In this document: in pieces, positions 1-8,049 of the stretch | Numbering within the stretch: the first letter of the stretch is position 1 | Layout: the number at the start of each line of letters is the position of its first letter | Source: CAMAPP01 sp046153685 | GTDB taxonomy: Bacteria > Pseudomonadota > Alphaproteobacteria > CADEGL01 | DNA length: 33,407 nucleotides | Assembly: GCA_046153685.1 (NCBI GenBank) | Contig: JBJXGH010000111.1 | Location: 1 to 33,407, forward strand | Direction of reading: 5' to 3' | The notes under the pieces: generated by a model | The model's database searches: none | What the model saw: the letters and a program-made list of their open reading frames with translations, nothing else | Told to the model about the DNA's origin: nothing | Position numbers and translations under genes: made by a program

Positions 1-770
1 TGCGCGTGCCCCTCGTGCTCTGGGCGCCCAAGCGCCTCGGCATCGCCGCCGGGGTGGTCGAGCGCGAAACCCACCACCCCGATATCGCCGCCACGATCAT
101 GCGCCTGGTGGGCCGGACACCGTCGCGCCCGATTGATGGGCGCGATTTGTTCGCCGAGGGCGAGCGCGCCTGGGACGGCATGAGCAGCCGCGCTGGATAC
201 GCCGAGCCCGATCCCGCGCGCGTTACGCAATTCGTCCATGCGCGGAAGGAAGGGCGCTGGAAATTGCACCTCGACATCGCAGGCGACACCGTCACTCGCC
301 GCGCGTTGTACGATCTCGCGTCCGATACGGGCGAGAGCACGGATGTCTCCGCGCGGGAAGCGGAGCGCGCCCAACGGATGGAGGCCGCGATATTGGCCAA
401 GCGCGCGATCATGCGCCCGCCTTCCATGGCGCAAACGCACGCGGCGATTCCGGTAGAGCGCCCGATATGGATCTTTCCACGCCAAGGCGCGGTTCTCGGC
501 TACGACGATTTCGGCGGGCGAATCCGCCTGGAGTGGCGGGGCGTGCCGGACGGGGCCTATGTCATCGCCTACGAGGCCGGGACCGGAGCGCATGCCCTAT
601 CCGGCGAGTTGAGCGTGACCGGCACGGTCAAGGATTTCGGTAAAATCGAGCGCGCCTATTGGAACCGCTTTATCGTGCCGTACCGCAATTTCCGCGTGCG
701 CGTCGGCGTGGCCGGGCGGCCGGATTTGTGGAGCGAATGGCTCGAACTCGAAGCGCAGGCGGCGCCGTGA
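1..770 (+). CDS. Sulfatase-like (alkaline phosphatase superfamily) protein, C-terminal part
   Basis: The reading frame is already open at the left edge, so the N-terminus and the catalytic metal site lie outside the window; the GTG at 6 is internal. The visible part looks like a sulfatase C-terminus: RVPLVLWAPKRLG, then HHPDIAATIMRLVGRTP (a version of the family's 'D..PTll.laG' strand), then a DGRDLF turn, and later GRWKLHLD with LYDLASDTGESTDVS, which matches the usual 'KL...LYDL..DPgE..n' ending. About 100 further residues follow, rich in beta-strand and aromatic residues (RIRLEWRGVPDGAYVIAYEA), and may form a fibronectin-like sandwich. It lies upstream of a surface-polysaccharide gene set, so the substrate could be a sulfated or phosphorylated glycan, but that is inference. 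The stop overlaps the start of the next gene as GTGA. Confidence 0.75.
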   Translation, partial: RVPLVLWAPKRLGIAAGVVERETHHPDIAATIMRLVGRTPSRPIDGRDLFAEGERAWDGMSSRAGYAEPDPARVTQFVHARKEGRWKLHLDIAGDTVTRRALYDLASDTGESTDVSAREAERAQRMEAAILAKRAIMRPPSMAQTHAAIPVERPIWIFPRQGAVLGYDDFGGRIRLEWRGVPDGAYVIAYEAGTGAHALSGELSVTGTVKDFGKIERAYWNRFIVPYRNFRVRVGVAGRPDLWSEWLELEAQAAP

Positions 771-1117
771 CCGGGACAATGCCGCGCGTCCTTTCGCGTC
801 TGCGGCGCGCGCATCCCGCGCTCGCGCTCGCGTGGCTTGCATTCGCCGCGTCCTTGGCGCTATTCGCCGTGGCGGCGGCGCGTTCGCCGGCTGGAAATTC
901 CGCTCTTGCCGAACGCGACCGCGAGTTGCGGACCCTGAGCGCTGGCGTGAATATCGACATGGCGGGCGAAGAGCAATTGGCCCGGGCCTATTGGGCGCGC
1001 AATCCCGACGTGGCGGCCGACAAGTTTTTCGGCGCAAACGGGCGTTTGGGGATCATGGGCGCGCGCGAGCACTATACAAAACATGGCCGGCGCGAGGGGC
1101 GGATATGGGAGAAATAG
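767..1117 (+). CDS. Small membrane-anchored protein with an NPDV...GRREGR motif
   Basis: This is a protein of about 116 residues. The GTG at 767 overlaps the preceding stop as GTGA, with a purine-rich AGGCGG a few bases upstream; an ATG at 779 is the alternative start. One hydrophobic segment (AHPALALAWLAFAASLALFAVAAA) near the N-terminus would be a signal anchor. A short linker with charged residues leads to a C-terminal module reading YWARNPDVAADKFFG and ending EHYTKHGRREGRIW. This resembles the short 'NPDVa...HY..fGr.EGR' repeat found in bacterial glycan-related and surface proteins, whose function I cannot state. The gene is sandwiched in a tight operon between the sulfatase-like gene and the O-antigen ligase-like gene and overlaps the latter by 13 bases, which suggests translational coupling and a shared surface-glycan role. 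Confidence 0.6.
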   Translation: MTGTMPRVLSRLRRAHPALALAWLAFAASLALFAVAAARSPAGNSALAERDRELRTLSAGVNIDMAGEEQLARAYWARNPDVAADKFFGANGRLGIMGAREHYTKHGRREGRIWEK

Positions 1118-3054
1118 GTGGCGGGCGCGGAAACGCGGTTCTGAACCTGGGCACCGGATTCATGGTGCTGGCGGTGGTCGTGGCGGCGTTTTCCCAAGCC
1201 GCGGTCGCCTTGCTGTTCCGGATCGGCGTGGCGCCGAGCTTGGAGCGGATGGTATTGGCGGTGCACGCCGCCGGCGTCCTTGCCGCCTTCGGCCTGTCCT
1301 TGACGGCGTCGGTTCGCGCCGAGCGCATTCTTCCTTGGCTTTCCCATCCGGTCATTCTTGGCGTTTTCAGCCTCGCGGCATGGAGCGCGCTGTTGGCGCC
1401 GTTTGTCGAGGCCCCGTGGAGTTCGGTGCTGGGTGCGGAATTCGGCGGACAGGGCGCGCTTCAATATCTCGACATCGCGATCCTCGTTCTTGCCGTTTGC
1501 GTCCTGTCGAGCGACCCGCGTGTCTCGCGTGTCGCGCCGGCGATCGGGCTGGCCTCGTCCCTCGTCCTTCCGGTCGCGATTCGATTCGGCGTCGATGACG
1601 AGATTATCTTTCGCGAATATTTGGCGCCGTTCGCCTTGACGGGCCCGGTATTCGCCTACCTTCTCCTCGCCCCCGTCAAGCCCCGCTGGTCGCCGCTCGC
1701 GATGCTTGCTGCGGTGCCGGCCTTGGTCGCGGCGACGAACGTGACGGCCTGGGTGGTGGTGCTTGGCATCGGATTCCCTTCGGCCGTCGCGGCCTGGGCG
1801 ATGGTCGCGCGGCGGCGGATGGACGAGCGCACGGTAAGGCGTGTGGCGGCCTGTTTAGTTCCCGTTCTGATGGTGGGAACCGTGATCGCGGTCGTCGTGT
1901 TGGGTTCGTTCGATTTGTGGCGATCGCTTACATCTCGCGTTTATTTGCTGAAGGTCATCTGGGCCGCGATCGCCGAGAAGCCGTCCATTTGGGCGATCGG
2001 TCAGGGCTGGGGGGGCACGAGCGATTCTATCATCGCGCATTTCAATTCGTCGGGCGCCGTCATGTGGGACGGCAGTTGGGATGCGACGCTCCGGGGATTC
2101 ACGCACTCGCACAATTTCGGCGCCGAGCTTCTGCTTTCGGCCGGGCTGCCCGGGCTTGCTTTGGGCGTGTTCATCGTTTCGTCGATCGTTCTTTCGGCCC
2201 GGCAGGACGCCGTGCCGGCGGCCGTGGGATTTGCGCTTGCATCGACGGCCTATCTTTCGATGTGGTTTTTCGTGATCGGCAATTGGGCGATCTTCGCTCT
2301 TGCGCTCGGCGCGCTACTGGCCGCGCCGCGACCGCAGCCCGATCGGAAGTGGGCCTTTTCGCGGGGCTTGCCCGTGATCGCGCTTGCCGTGCAATCGGTC
2401 GCTTTTGGCTGGCTTGTTCATGCCGCGCTCGACGCCCGCAGCGCGCTCGGCGATGGCCCGCCGACGGCCTGCGCGTGTTTGGAGGGCGACCGCGTGCACA
2501 AGGGTGCGGCCCTGGCGCACGCGGCGCGGATTCATGCGCGGGCCCTGTTCGCCGATATACGAGCCGGGCGCCCAATAGGCGAGGAGCGCATCGGACGCCT
2601 TCGCTCGCTGCTTTGCGGTCTCGACCGGGAGGTTGAAATCGGCCTGGCGCCGGGCCCGCTTATTTCGGCGATTAATATTCGTGCCAGCTTGGCACTCGAT
2701 CCGCTTCTGGCCAATTTGCGTCAGGCGATGCCGGGCGTCCTGGATGCGTGGGCGGCGCAGACAAGGCGGTCCATCGAGCTCGCGCCGCGGCGCTCGGATA
2801 TCGCGATCGCCTATCTGGAATGGGAAATGAGCCAGGGAAATTGGCGAACGGTCTTGGGGGCTGCCCATTGGATTTTGTCGCGGGCGCCGGACGACCCCGT
2901 GGGACTTTGGTACGCCGGGCTTGCGCTCATGAGTTCGCAAAATCCAAATATTTTTAACGAAAGTAGGGCTATCGGACGCCGGGCCCTGGCCAATGGGATC
3001 GAAAGGTTCATGAAAGTGGAACCCGAAATCAAACAATTTTTCATGCAATATTAA
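1105..3054 (+). CDS. O-antigen ligase/polymerase-like membrane protein with C-terminal helical repeat region
   Basis: The product is about 649 residues. The ATG at 1105 was chosen because the longer in-frame extension back to 832 lies wholly over the preceding gene in another frame. Roughly the first 420 residues hold ten or more hydrophobic segments. The Wzy/WaaL (PF04932) signature is visible as GQGWGGTSDSIIAHFN followed by FTHSHNFGAELLLSAGLPG, the HN/G-loop typical of ligases and polymerases that transfer or extend undecaprenyl-linked glycans at the periplasmic face. The last 200 residues are soluble and helical with TPR-like segments (AQTRRSIELAPRRSDIAIAYLEWE, then DDPVGLWYAGLALMSS), as in several 'O-antigen ligase plus TPR' proteins. 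Whether it ligates lipid A core, polymerises exopolysaccharide or glycosylates protein cannot be told. The last 40 codons turn A+T-rich. Confidence 0.8.
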   Translation: MGEIGGGRGNAVLNLGTGFMVLAVVVAAFSQAAVALLFRIGVAPSLERMVLAVHAAGVLAAFGLSLTASVRAERILPWLSHPVILGVFSLAAWSALLAPFVEAPWSSVLGAEFGGQGALQYLDIAILVLAVCVLSSDPRVSRVAPAIGLASSLVLPVAIRFGVDDEIIFREYLAPFALTGPVFAYLLLAPVKPRWSPLAMLAAVPALVAATNVTAWVVVLGIGFPSAVAAWAMVARRRMDERTVRRVAACLVPVLMVGTVIAVVVLGSFDLWRSLTSRVYLLKVIWAAIAEKPSIWAIGQGWGGTSDSIIAHFNSSGAVMWDGSWDATLRGFTHSHNFGAELLLSAGLPGLALGVFIVSSIVLSARQDAVPAAVGFALASTAYLSMWFFVIGNWAIFALALGALLAAPRPQPDRKWAFSRGLPVIALAVQSVAFGWLVHAALDARSALGDGPPTACACLEGDRVHKGAALAHAARIHARALFADIRAGRPIGEERIGRLRSLLCGLDREVEIGLAPGPLISAINIRASLALDPLLANLRQAMPGVLDAWAAQTRRSIELAPRRSDIAIAYLEWEMSQGNWRTVLGAAHWILSRAPDDPVGLWYAGLALMSSQNPNIFNESRAIGRRALANGIERFMKVEPEIKQFFMQY

Positions 3055-3278
3055 TATATTAGTTTTCCCCACTGGCTGAAGGATTGGGAATGTGCAGAGC
3101 CGAAAGCAAATATGTGTTAAATCCGCAACGGATCGGCACGAATCCGGTCCGACATGAGCCTTTGCCCCGGTGTGGATGGACTCATATGCCTAAATTTGCT
3201 ATGTAGATCGACAATTGGCTGTAGATATCGAGCGCCTCGCCACTTGGGAAGCGCGCCTCCAAGGTTCAAGGAATAATC
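3055..3278. other. Intergenic region before the beta-barrel gene
   Basis: These 224 bases hold no convincing reading frame. They are clearly more A+T-rich than the flanking genes around 3050-3115 and 3180-3230 and probably carry the promoter of the outer-membrane protein gene. I could not identify a confident -35/-10 pair; TTGCTA near 3197 and TAGATA near 3223 are too far apart for a standard sigma-70 promoter. Confidence 0.4.
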
Positions 3279-4358
3279 ATGCGGAAATGTCTGAAGAAAT
3301 TTGGGGCGATGACCGCTGGCCTCATCGGTATGGCGTATCTGAGCGCGCCGGCGCTGGCGTATGACACGTCGCAGCTGAGCAGCTCTCAAGTCCTGTCGGA
3401 AATCACGGCCCTGCAGACGACTACCACGACGCTGACCACCCTTCAGAAAGGGTATTTGAGCTCCCTTCTCGCTACGGCGACGAGCCGGAAGCTAAATGTA
3501 GTAACCACCTCCGGCCTGTCCTATGAGGGTGGGGCAAAGACCTCGTCTTTGTTCCGTTACGGCGCGGAAGGCATGTCGGCGCAGGGCAACGAGCCGCGCA
3601 TGGCCGTTTGGGGCCAATATGGGTTCACGCGCTTCGATGAGGATCAGCCGACGATCGATTCGGACGGCGTGGTTCACTCGGTCGCGGTCGGCGGCGATTA
3701 TCGCTTCAACAACTGGCTCCTCGCGGGATTGTCGTTTGCGTTCGATCGATCGGATGTGACCACGACCTTCAATCGTGGCACGTCCAAGTCGAACGGCTAT
3801 ACCTTCGCCCCCTATGCCGTGGTTTCGCTGATCCAGGACACGTTGTTCTGGGACGCTTCGGCGGGTTATTCGTTTGGCGATAACAAGAGCACCCGTAGCA
3901 GCGGCCTGATCACCGGCTCGAACGATAACGACCGGTATTTCATGTCGACGAATTTGTCGGCGGTCTTGAACAAGGGACGCTGGATAGCGCGGCCGGCTAC
4001 CGGCGTGCTCTGGTCGCGTTCCGAATCGGACGCCTTCCGGGAAAGCAATGGCACGCTCGTTCCGCGGAACGTGTCGCACTTTGGCCGCATGCACGTCGGC
4101 AGCGAGTTCGGCTATGTGTTCCCGAAATGGGAACCGTTTGTGGGCGCCAAGTACCTCTACGATTACAAGTTCGATTTCCCGAAATCCGCGGCCGGGATAC
4201 CGATCGCGACCGCGCACCGCAGCGCGGTCGAGTTCGCCTTGGGCACGAACCTCAACTTCACGCAGCGCCTCTCGGGCAATTTGAAGGGCTCGACCGAGGC
4301 GTTCCGCGAAGACAACAGCACCTATACGTTCTCCGGTTCGCTGCGCTACGCCTTCTGA
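3279..4358 (+). CDS. Outer-membrane beta-barrel protein, autotransporter-domain type
   Basis: The product is 359 residues with a clear Sec signal peptide (basic MRKCLKKF, hydrophobic core, cleavage after SAPALA). A Thr-rich helical stretch of about 60 residues (ALQTTTTTLTTLQKGYLSS) follows, and then about 260 residues of alternating hydrophobic/polar strands such as AVWGQYGFTRF, SVAVGGDYRFNNWLLAGLSF and FVGAKYLYDYKFDF. The chain ends in SLRYAF, with the terminal aromatic residue recognised by the BAM complex. The strand pattern and spacing fit the autotransporter beta-domain (PF03797), but there is no passenger domain, so it is probably a stand-alone porin-like or adhesin barrel. A strong intrinsic terminator follows 24 bases after the stop. 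It is separated from the glycan genes by a promoter-sized gap and so is likely transcribed alone. Confidence 0.8.
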   Translation: MRKCLKKFGAMTAGLIGMAYLSAPALAYDTSQLSSSQVLSEITALQTTTTTLTTLQKGYLSSLLATATSRKLNVVTTSGLSYEGGAKTSSLFRYGAEGMSAQGNEPRMAVWGQYGFTRFDEDQPTIDSDGVVHSVAVGGDYRFNNWLLAGLSFAFDRSDVTTTFNRGTSKSNGYTFAPYAVVSLIQDTLFWDASAGYSFGDNKSTRSSGLITGSNDNDRYFMSTNLSAVLNKGRWIARPATGVLWSRSESDAFRESNGTLVPRNVSHFGRMHVGSEFGYVFPKWEPFVGAKYLYDYKFDFPKSAAGIPIATAHRSAVEFALGTNLNFTQRLSGNLKGSTEAFREDNSTYTFSGSLRYAF

Positions 4359-4361
4359 CGC

Positions 4362-5231
4362 GTGGCGGTCCAACCGACCAGAAAGGCCCACCCCCTCGGG
4401 TGGGCCTTTTCGCTTCTGGGCTTGGTTTCGCTGGCGGGATGCGGCGATCGCTCGCCCTTCCTCGACAACGACCAGGTCGCCGACCGCTACGCCGCTCGCG
4501 GCGCGCTGCAACGCGCGGATATCCGCGCCGGCCAGTTTACCCTGCGCTCGTACCGGAACTTTGCCCAACCCGCTTCAGGCACGCTCACGGTCTATATCGA
4601 AGGCGATGGCAGCGGCTGGCTCGCGGGCGTCCAGCAGCCCGACCCGACCCCCGACAATCCGACGGCCCTGGCCCTGGCGGCCGCCGATTCCTCGCCCAAC
4701 CGGCTCTACCTAGCCCGGCCGTGCCAATACGAGATCGCGCCGGTTCCCGCCCGCTGCAATCCTTCGTATTGGTCCACGCGCCGCTATGCCGAGGAAGTCA
4801 TCGCCGCCATGAGCCTCGCGATCGACCAGGCGGCGCGGCCCTTGGGCGCGCCGCGAATTCGCCTTGTCGGGTTCTCCGGCGGCGGACCGACATCCGCCCT
4901 CGTCGCGGCGCGGCGGACCGACGTGACGCAGCTTGTGACCGTGGCGGGCAATCTCGATCACGGCGAATGGACGCGAATGTTCAAGGTGACGCCGCTCGCG
5001 GGCTCGCTCAACCCGCCGGATTTTGCCGCGACCTTGGCGCGCATACCCCAGGTGCATTTCTCCGGCATGCGCGACGACATCGTTCCCAAGGCGGTTCTTG
5101 AAGCCTATCTGCGCCGCCTGCCCGCGGGCAGCCCCGTTAGGGTCGTGGACGTGCCGCGCGCCGATCACGATTGCTGTTGGCGCGATCTGTGGCCGGGACT
5201 GCTAAGATCGCACCTGGCCGAACCGTTCTAG
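4362..5231 (+). CDS. Lipoprotein alpha/beta-hydrolase
   Basis: The product is 289 residues. The GTG start at 4362 gives a type II signal peptide: RK, a hydrophobic core and lipobox SLAGC with Cys27 as the lipidation site. The mature part is an alpha/beta-hydrolase: VYIEGDGSGW (strand and oxyanion region), a nucleophile elbow GFSGGG, an acid in GMRDDIVP and a catalytic His in RADHDCC near the C-terminus. The substrate is unknown; esterase or lipase-like activity on the inner face of the outer membrane or in the periplasm is plausible. The codons for residues 8-16 coincide with the terminator hairpin of the upstream gene, and no alternative Met/Val start preserves a functional signal peptide. 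Expression would therefore require read-through or an unseen internal promoter. A glycosyltransferase gene follows after 26 bases. Confidence 0.75.
   Translation: MAVQPTRKAHPLGWAFSLLGLVSLAGCGDRSPFLDNDQVADRYAARGALQRADIRAGQFTLRSYRNFAQPASGTLTVYIEGDGSGWLAGVQQPDPTPDNPTALALAAADSSPNRLYLARPCQYEIAPVPARCNPSYWSTRRYAEEVIAAMSLAIDQAARPLGAPRIRLVGFSGGGPTSALVAARRTDVTQLVTVAGNLDHGEWTRMFKVTPLAGSLNPPDFAATLARIPQVHFSGMRDDIVPKAVLEAYLRRLPAGSPVRVVDVPRADHDCCWRDLWPGLLRSHLAEPF
4382..4410 (+). terminator. Intrinsic terminator, 12-bp stem with U tract
   Basis: A perfect 12-bp stem (4382-4393 with 4398-4409) encloses the 4-base loop CCTC and ends in TTTT. It stands 24 bases beyond the stop of the beta-barrel gene, as expected for a Rho-independent terminator. 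It also lies inside the first codons of the next reading frame. Confidence 0.85.
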
Positions 5232-5257
5232 GCGAATCCGGCCCGCGCTTCGCTGGA

Positions 5258-6304
5258 ATGTCCATGCCCATTGCGCAATCCGTCCTTGCCCCCTCGGCCG
5301 CGTCGCGCCGGTCGCCGGTCGTGTCCGTCGTCATTGTCAATTTCAATGCCGGCGATTTTCTCGCCGCCGCCGTCGAGAGCGTCTTCGCGCAAACCGGCAT
5401 CGCCCTCGAGGTTGTCGTCGTCGACAACGCCTCGCGCGATCACAGCCTAGGGACACTGCGCGCGCGCGTGCCCGATTCGCGCTTGCGCATCGTCGAGGCT
5501 GGCGTGAACGCGGGTTTTGCCGCTGCCTGCAATGCCGGGCTTGCCGAGGCGCGCGGCGACCCGGTGTTGTTCTTGAACCCGGACTGCCGGATGCGCGCCG
5601 GAGCGTTGGCGGTGCTGCTTGACGAACTCGCGCGCCATCCCGAGGCGGGCATGGCTGGCCCCCTCATCATCAATCCCGACGGCAGCGAGCAGCGCGGATG
5701 CCGGCGCGATATTCCCAATCCCTGGCAGATATTCTGCGTCGCCTTCGGTTTGCATCGGGTAATGTCCGAGCACCCGCGCTTTCGCGCCTATACCCATGAC
5801 AACGTGGCGCTGCCCTCGGCACCGTCCCTGGTGCCGGCCATATCGGGCGCCTGCATGTTGGTTCGGCGGCGCGCGGTGGACGTCGTGGGCACCCTCGATC
5901 CCGCGTATTTCCTGCATTTCGAGGATTTGGATTGGTGTTTGCGGTTCGAACGGGCGGGGCTCGGCGTCTTGTTCGTGCCTGGTGCCGCGGTCGAGCACAC
6001 CCAAGGTGTGTGCAGCGCGAGCCGGCCCTTTCGAACGGAGGCGGCGAAGCATCGGTCGCTCGTGCGTTTCTTGCGCAAGAACTTTACCGCCTTCTATCCG
6101 TCGAGCTTCATGGCGGCGGTCAGCATGCTTGTCGGCTTGCGCTTCGGTCTCGTGGCGCTGCGCATGCTCATTCGCCGCCGCGCCCGTCGCACGGTCTGGG
6201 ACGCGGTCATGCGCGGCCCACGCGGCACCCTCGATCCCCCGCGCACGGACGGCCATCCGCTAGGCGGAATGCGTCCCGATCAGGCGCAGGATAAAATCGT
6301 ATAA
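5258..6304 (+). CDS. Family-2 glycosyltransferase, rhamnosyltransferase-like
   Basis: The product is about 348 residues, GT-A fold. The ATG at 5258 was chosen because the region further upstream overlaps the end of the hydrolase gene; a second ATG lies at 5264. The usual landmarks are in order: VVSVVIVNFNAGDFL (nucleotide-sugar strand), VVVDNASRDHS, VNAGFAAACNAGL, LFLNPDCRM (DXD-like acid pair region) and SGACMLVRRRAVDVVG followed by YFLHFEDLDWCLRFERAG, the ED-D/R acceptor-side motif of WbbL-like dTDP-rhamnosyltransferases. A hydrophobic segment near residue 285 (SMLVGLRFGLVALRMLI) could anchor it to the inner membrane. It probably adds a sugar to a lipid-linked surface glycan. The 3' end overlaps the convergent gmhB gene by 45 bases. 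Confidence 0.85.
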   Translation: MSMPIAQSVLAPSAASRRSPVVSVVIVNFNAGDFLAAAVESVFAQTGIALEVVVVDNASRDHSLGTLRARVPDSRLRIVEAGVNAGFAAACNAGLAEARGDPVLFLNPDCRMRAGALAVLLDELARHPEAGMAGPLIINPDGSEQRGCRRDIPNPWQIFCVAFGLHRVMSEHPRFRAYTHDNVALPSAPSLVPAISGACMLVRRRAVDVVGTLDPAYFLHFEDLDWCLRFERAGLGVLFVPGAAVEHTQGVCSASRPFRTEAAKHRSLVRFLRKNFTAFYPSSFMAAVSMLVGLRFGLVALRMLIRRRARRTVWDAVMRGPRGTLDPPRTDGHPLGGMRPDQAQDKIV

Positions 6305-6790
6305 ATTGCCTCCCGCGAACATATGTCCGGACACGCCGGCGGTTTGGGCGGCGGCCAGATCACTGTCGCGGTCACCGATCAGAAAGCTCCGCGCCGTGTC
6401 CACCCGGTGCTCGCGCATGGCACGCAGCAACATGCCTGGGGCGGGCTTGCGGCAATCGCAATCGCGCGTGTACTCGCCTTCGCCCGCCGAGGGATGGTGC
6501 GGGCAATAGTAGAAGGAGTCCACGCCGCCACCCGCCGCCCGCAGTTCGCCGTCCATCCAGGCGTGCAGCGCCCGCAGCTCGGCCTCGCCGTAAAGGCCGC
6601 GCGCGATGCCGGCTTGATTGGTGACGACGAAAATCCAGTACCCGCGTTCGCGCAATAGGCGCACGGCCGCCTTCGCGCCCGCGACCCAGACGATGTCTTG
6701 CGGGCGATGGACATAGCCGTGGTCGTGATTGAGCACGCCATCGCGGTCGAGAAAGGCCGCGGGACGCGCCGGCGCGTCGCGCGGCGTCAC
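6260..6790 (-). CDS. gmhB: D-glycero-beta-D-manno-heptose 1,7-bisphosphate 7-phosphatase
   Basis: This 176-residue HAD-family phosphatase has the usual GmhB length. The nucleophile motif is FLDRDGVLN (Asp15, Asp17), motif II is VVTNQAG, the motif III Lys is in CRKPAPG and motif IV is IGDRDSD. The zinc-binding insert of GmhB is intact: Cys96 and His98 in CPHH, and Cys111 and Cys113 in CDC. It removes the 7-phosphate of heptose bisphosphate on the ADP-heptose route to LPS core. The GTG start at 6790 overlaps the dinB stop as GTGA, so it is the last gene of a three-gene coupled operon. A histidinol-phosphatase-like role is less likely given the Zn ligands and the sugar-kinase partner. Confidence 0.85.
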   Translation of the reverse strand: MTPRDAPARPAAFLDRDGVLNHDHGYVHRPQDIVWVAGAKAAVRLLRERGYWIFVVTNQAGIARGLYGEAELRALHAWMDGELRAAGGGVDSFYYCPHHPSAGEGEYTRDCDCRKPAPGMLLRAMREHRVDTARSFLIGDRDSDLAAAQTAGVSGHMFAGGNLYDFILRLIGTHSA

Positions 6791-8049
6791 AGGGCGCGCC
6801 CCTTGATGATGGCGCCTTGCCCATGCTTGGCGCGTACCTCGTCGATCGCATGTTCGATCCGGCGCTCTCGCGCACGCTCGGGATCGAACAGGTCCGGCGC
6901 GCCGTCGCCGGCTGCACCCAGGTTGTCCGCGCCCACTCCGATCAGGCGAAAGGCCGTGCCGACGGCCTCATCTTCGAGCAAGGCCAGGGCGGCCGCATAG
7001 AGGGTCTCGGCCGATTGGGTCGGCTGGGCGAGGCGGCGGTGACGGGTGCGGATGCGAAAATCGGCGGTCTTGAGCTTGAGCGTCGCGCCGCCGCCCGCAA
7101 GGGTTGAGGCCTTTAGCCGGCGCGATACGGTTTCGCACAGGGGCCATAGCTCCTGCGCGAGCTCGCGGACATCCTTGGTGTCACGCTCGAAAGTCGTTTC
7201 CGCGGATATGCTTTTTGTCGGGGCGTCGGTCTCGACCTTGCGGTCGTCCTCGCCCCAAGCCAGCCGAGCCAGGCGCCGACCCATGGCGCCGTAGCGCGCG
7301 GACAGTGTCCGGAGATCGATATCCCGCAGATGGCGGATGCGCGTGATGCCGTCTTGCGCCAGTCGCCGCTCGAGTGCGGGCCCCACGCCCCAGATCGACC
7401 GGACGTGCCGATGCGCGAGGAATTCGGCGGTTTCGGCGCGGCCGATGACGGAAAAGCCGCGCGGCTTGTCTAAATCGGACGCCAGTTTCGCCAGGAATTT
7501 GTTGTGGCTGAGTCCGATGGACAGGGTGATGCCGAGTTCGCCCTCGACCCGGCGCGCAAGGTGCGCGAGCGTGGCGGCGGCGGATTTTTCGTGCAGCGAT
7601 TGGGTTCCGGAGAGATCGAGAAAGGCTTCGTCGATCGACACCGGTTCGACGAGCGGCGTCGTTTCCAGCATGAGCGCGCGCACGGTCCGGCCGGCGGCGG
7701 TGTATTTCGCCATGTCGGGGCGGATGACGGTCGCATCCGGGCAAAGTTCGAGGGCCTTGAACATCGGCATGGCGGACCGGACGCCGTACATGCGCGCGAT
7801 ATAGCAGCAGGCCGCGACCACGCCGCGCCTTCCGCCGCCGACGATGACCGGCCGGTTCCGCAATGTGGGATCGTCGCGCTTCTCCACCGACGCATAGAAC
7901 GCGTCGCAATCGAGATGCGCGATGGTCAGGGCGTGAAGCTCGGGGTGCGCGATGGTGCGCGGCGAGCCGCACGAAGCGCAGCGCCGATCGCCGCCCTCGT
8001 CGATTTTGGTGGCCAGACAATCCCGGCACAGCGCGGCCAATTCGCTCAT
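6787..8049 (-). CDS. dinB: DNA polymerase IV (Y family) with N-terminal CxxC/CxxC extension
   Basis: The product is about 420 residues. The ATG at 8049 overlaps the stop of the upstream kinase gene as ATGA and was preferred to a start 18 bases earlier. The palm acid motifs are DCDAFYASVEKRD and SIDEAFLDLSG. The steric-gate region, the finger segment (ACCYIARMYGVRSAMPM) and the HhH region (IWGVGPALERRL) are present. Near the C-terminus APDLFD resembles a beta-clamp binding peptide. It performs error-prone translesion synthesis in the cytoplasm. Before the polymerase core there are about 45 extra residues with two Cys pairs (CRDC and CASC), likely a small zinc ribbon. I believe related alphaproteobacterial DinB proteins share this extension, but could not check. 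Pairing with sugar-metabolism genes is unusual. Confidence 0.9.
   Translation of the reverse strand: MSELAALCRDCLATKIDEGGDRRCASCGSPRTIAHPELHALTIAHLDCDAFYASVEKRDDPTLRNRPVIVGGGRRGVVAACCYIARMYGVRSAMPMFKALELCPDATVIRPDMAKYTAAGRTVRALMLETTPLVEPVSIDEAFLDLSGTQSLHEKSAAATLAHLARRVEGELGITLSIGLSHNKFLAKLASDLDKPRGFSVIGRAETAEFLAHRHVRSIWGVGPALERRLAQDGITRIRHLRDIDLRTLSARYGAMGRRLARLAWGEDDRKVETDAPTKSISAETTFERDTKDVRELAQELWPLCETVSRRLKASTLAGGGATLKLKTADFRIRTRHRRLAQPTQSAETLYAAALALLEDEAVGTAFRLIGVGADNLGAAGDGAPDLFDPERARERRIEHAIDEVRAKHGQGAIIKGRAL

Noticed and set aside
832..1104. Upstream extension of the O-antigen ligase-like frame
   Set aside because: It lies over the small membrane-protein gene in another frame and lacks a signal or family similarity; the ATG at 1105 fits the membrane topology better.
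3492..4568. Long minus-strand frame opposite the beta-barrel gene
   Set aside because: It is Arg-rich with no domain and is fully antisense to a gene with signal peptide and terminator.
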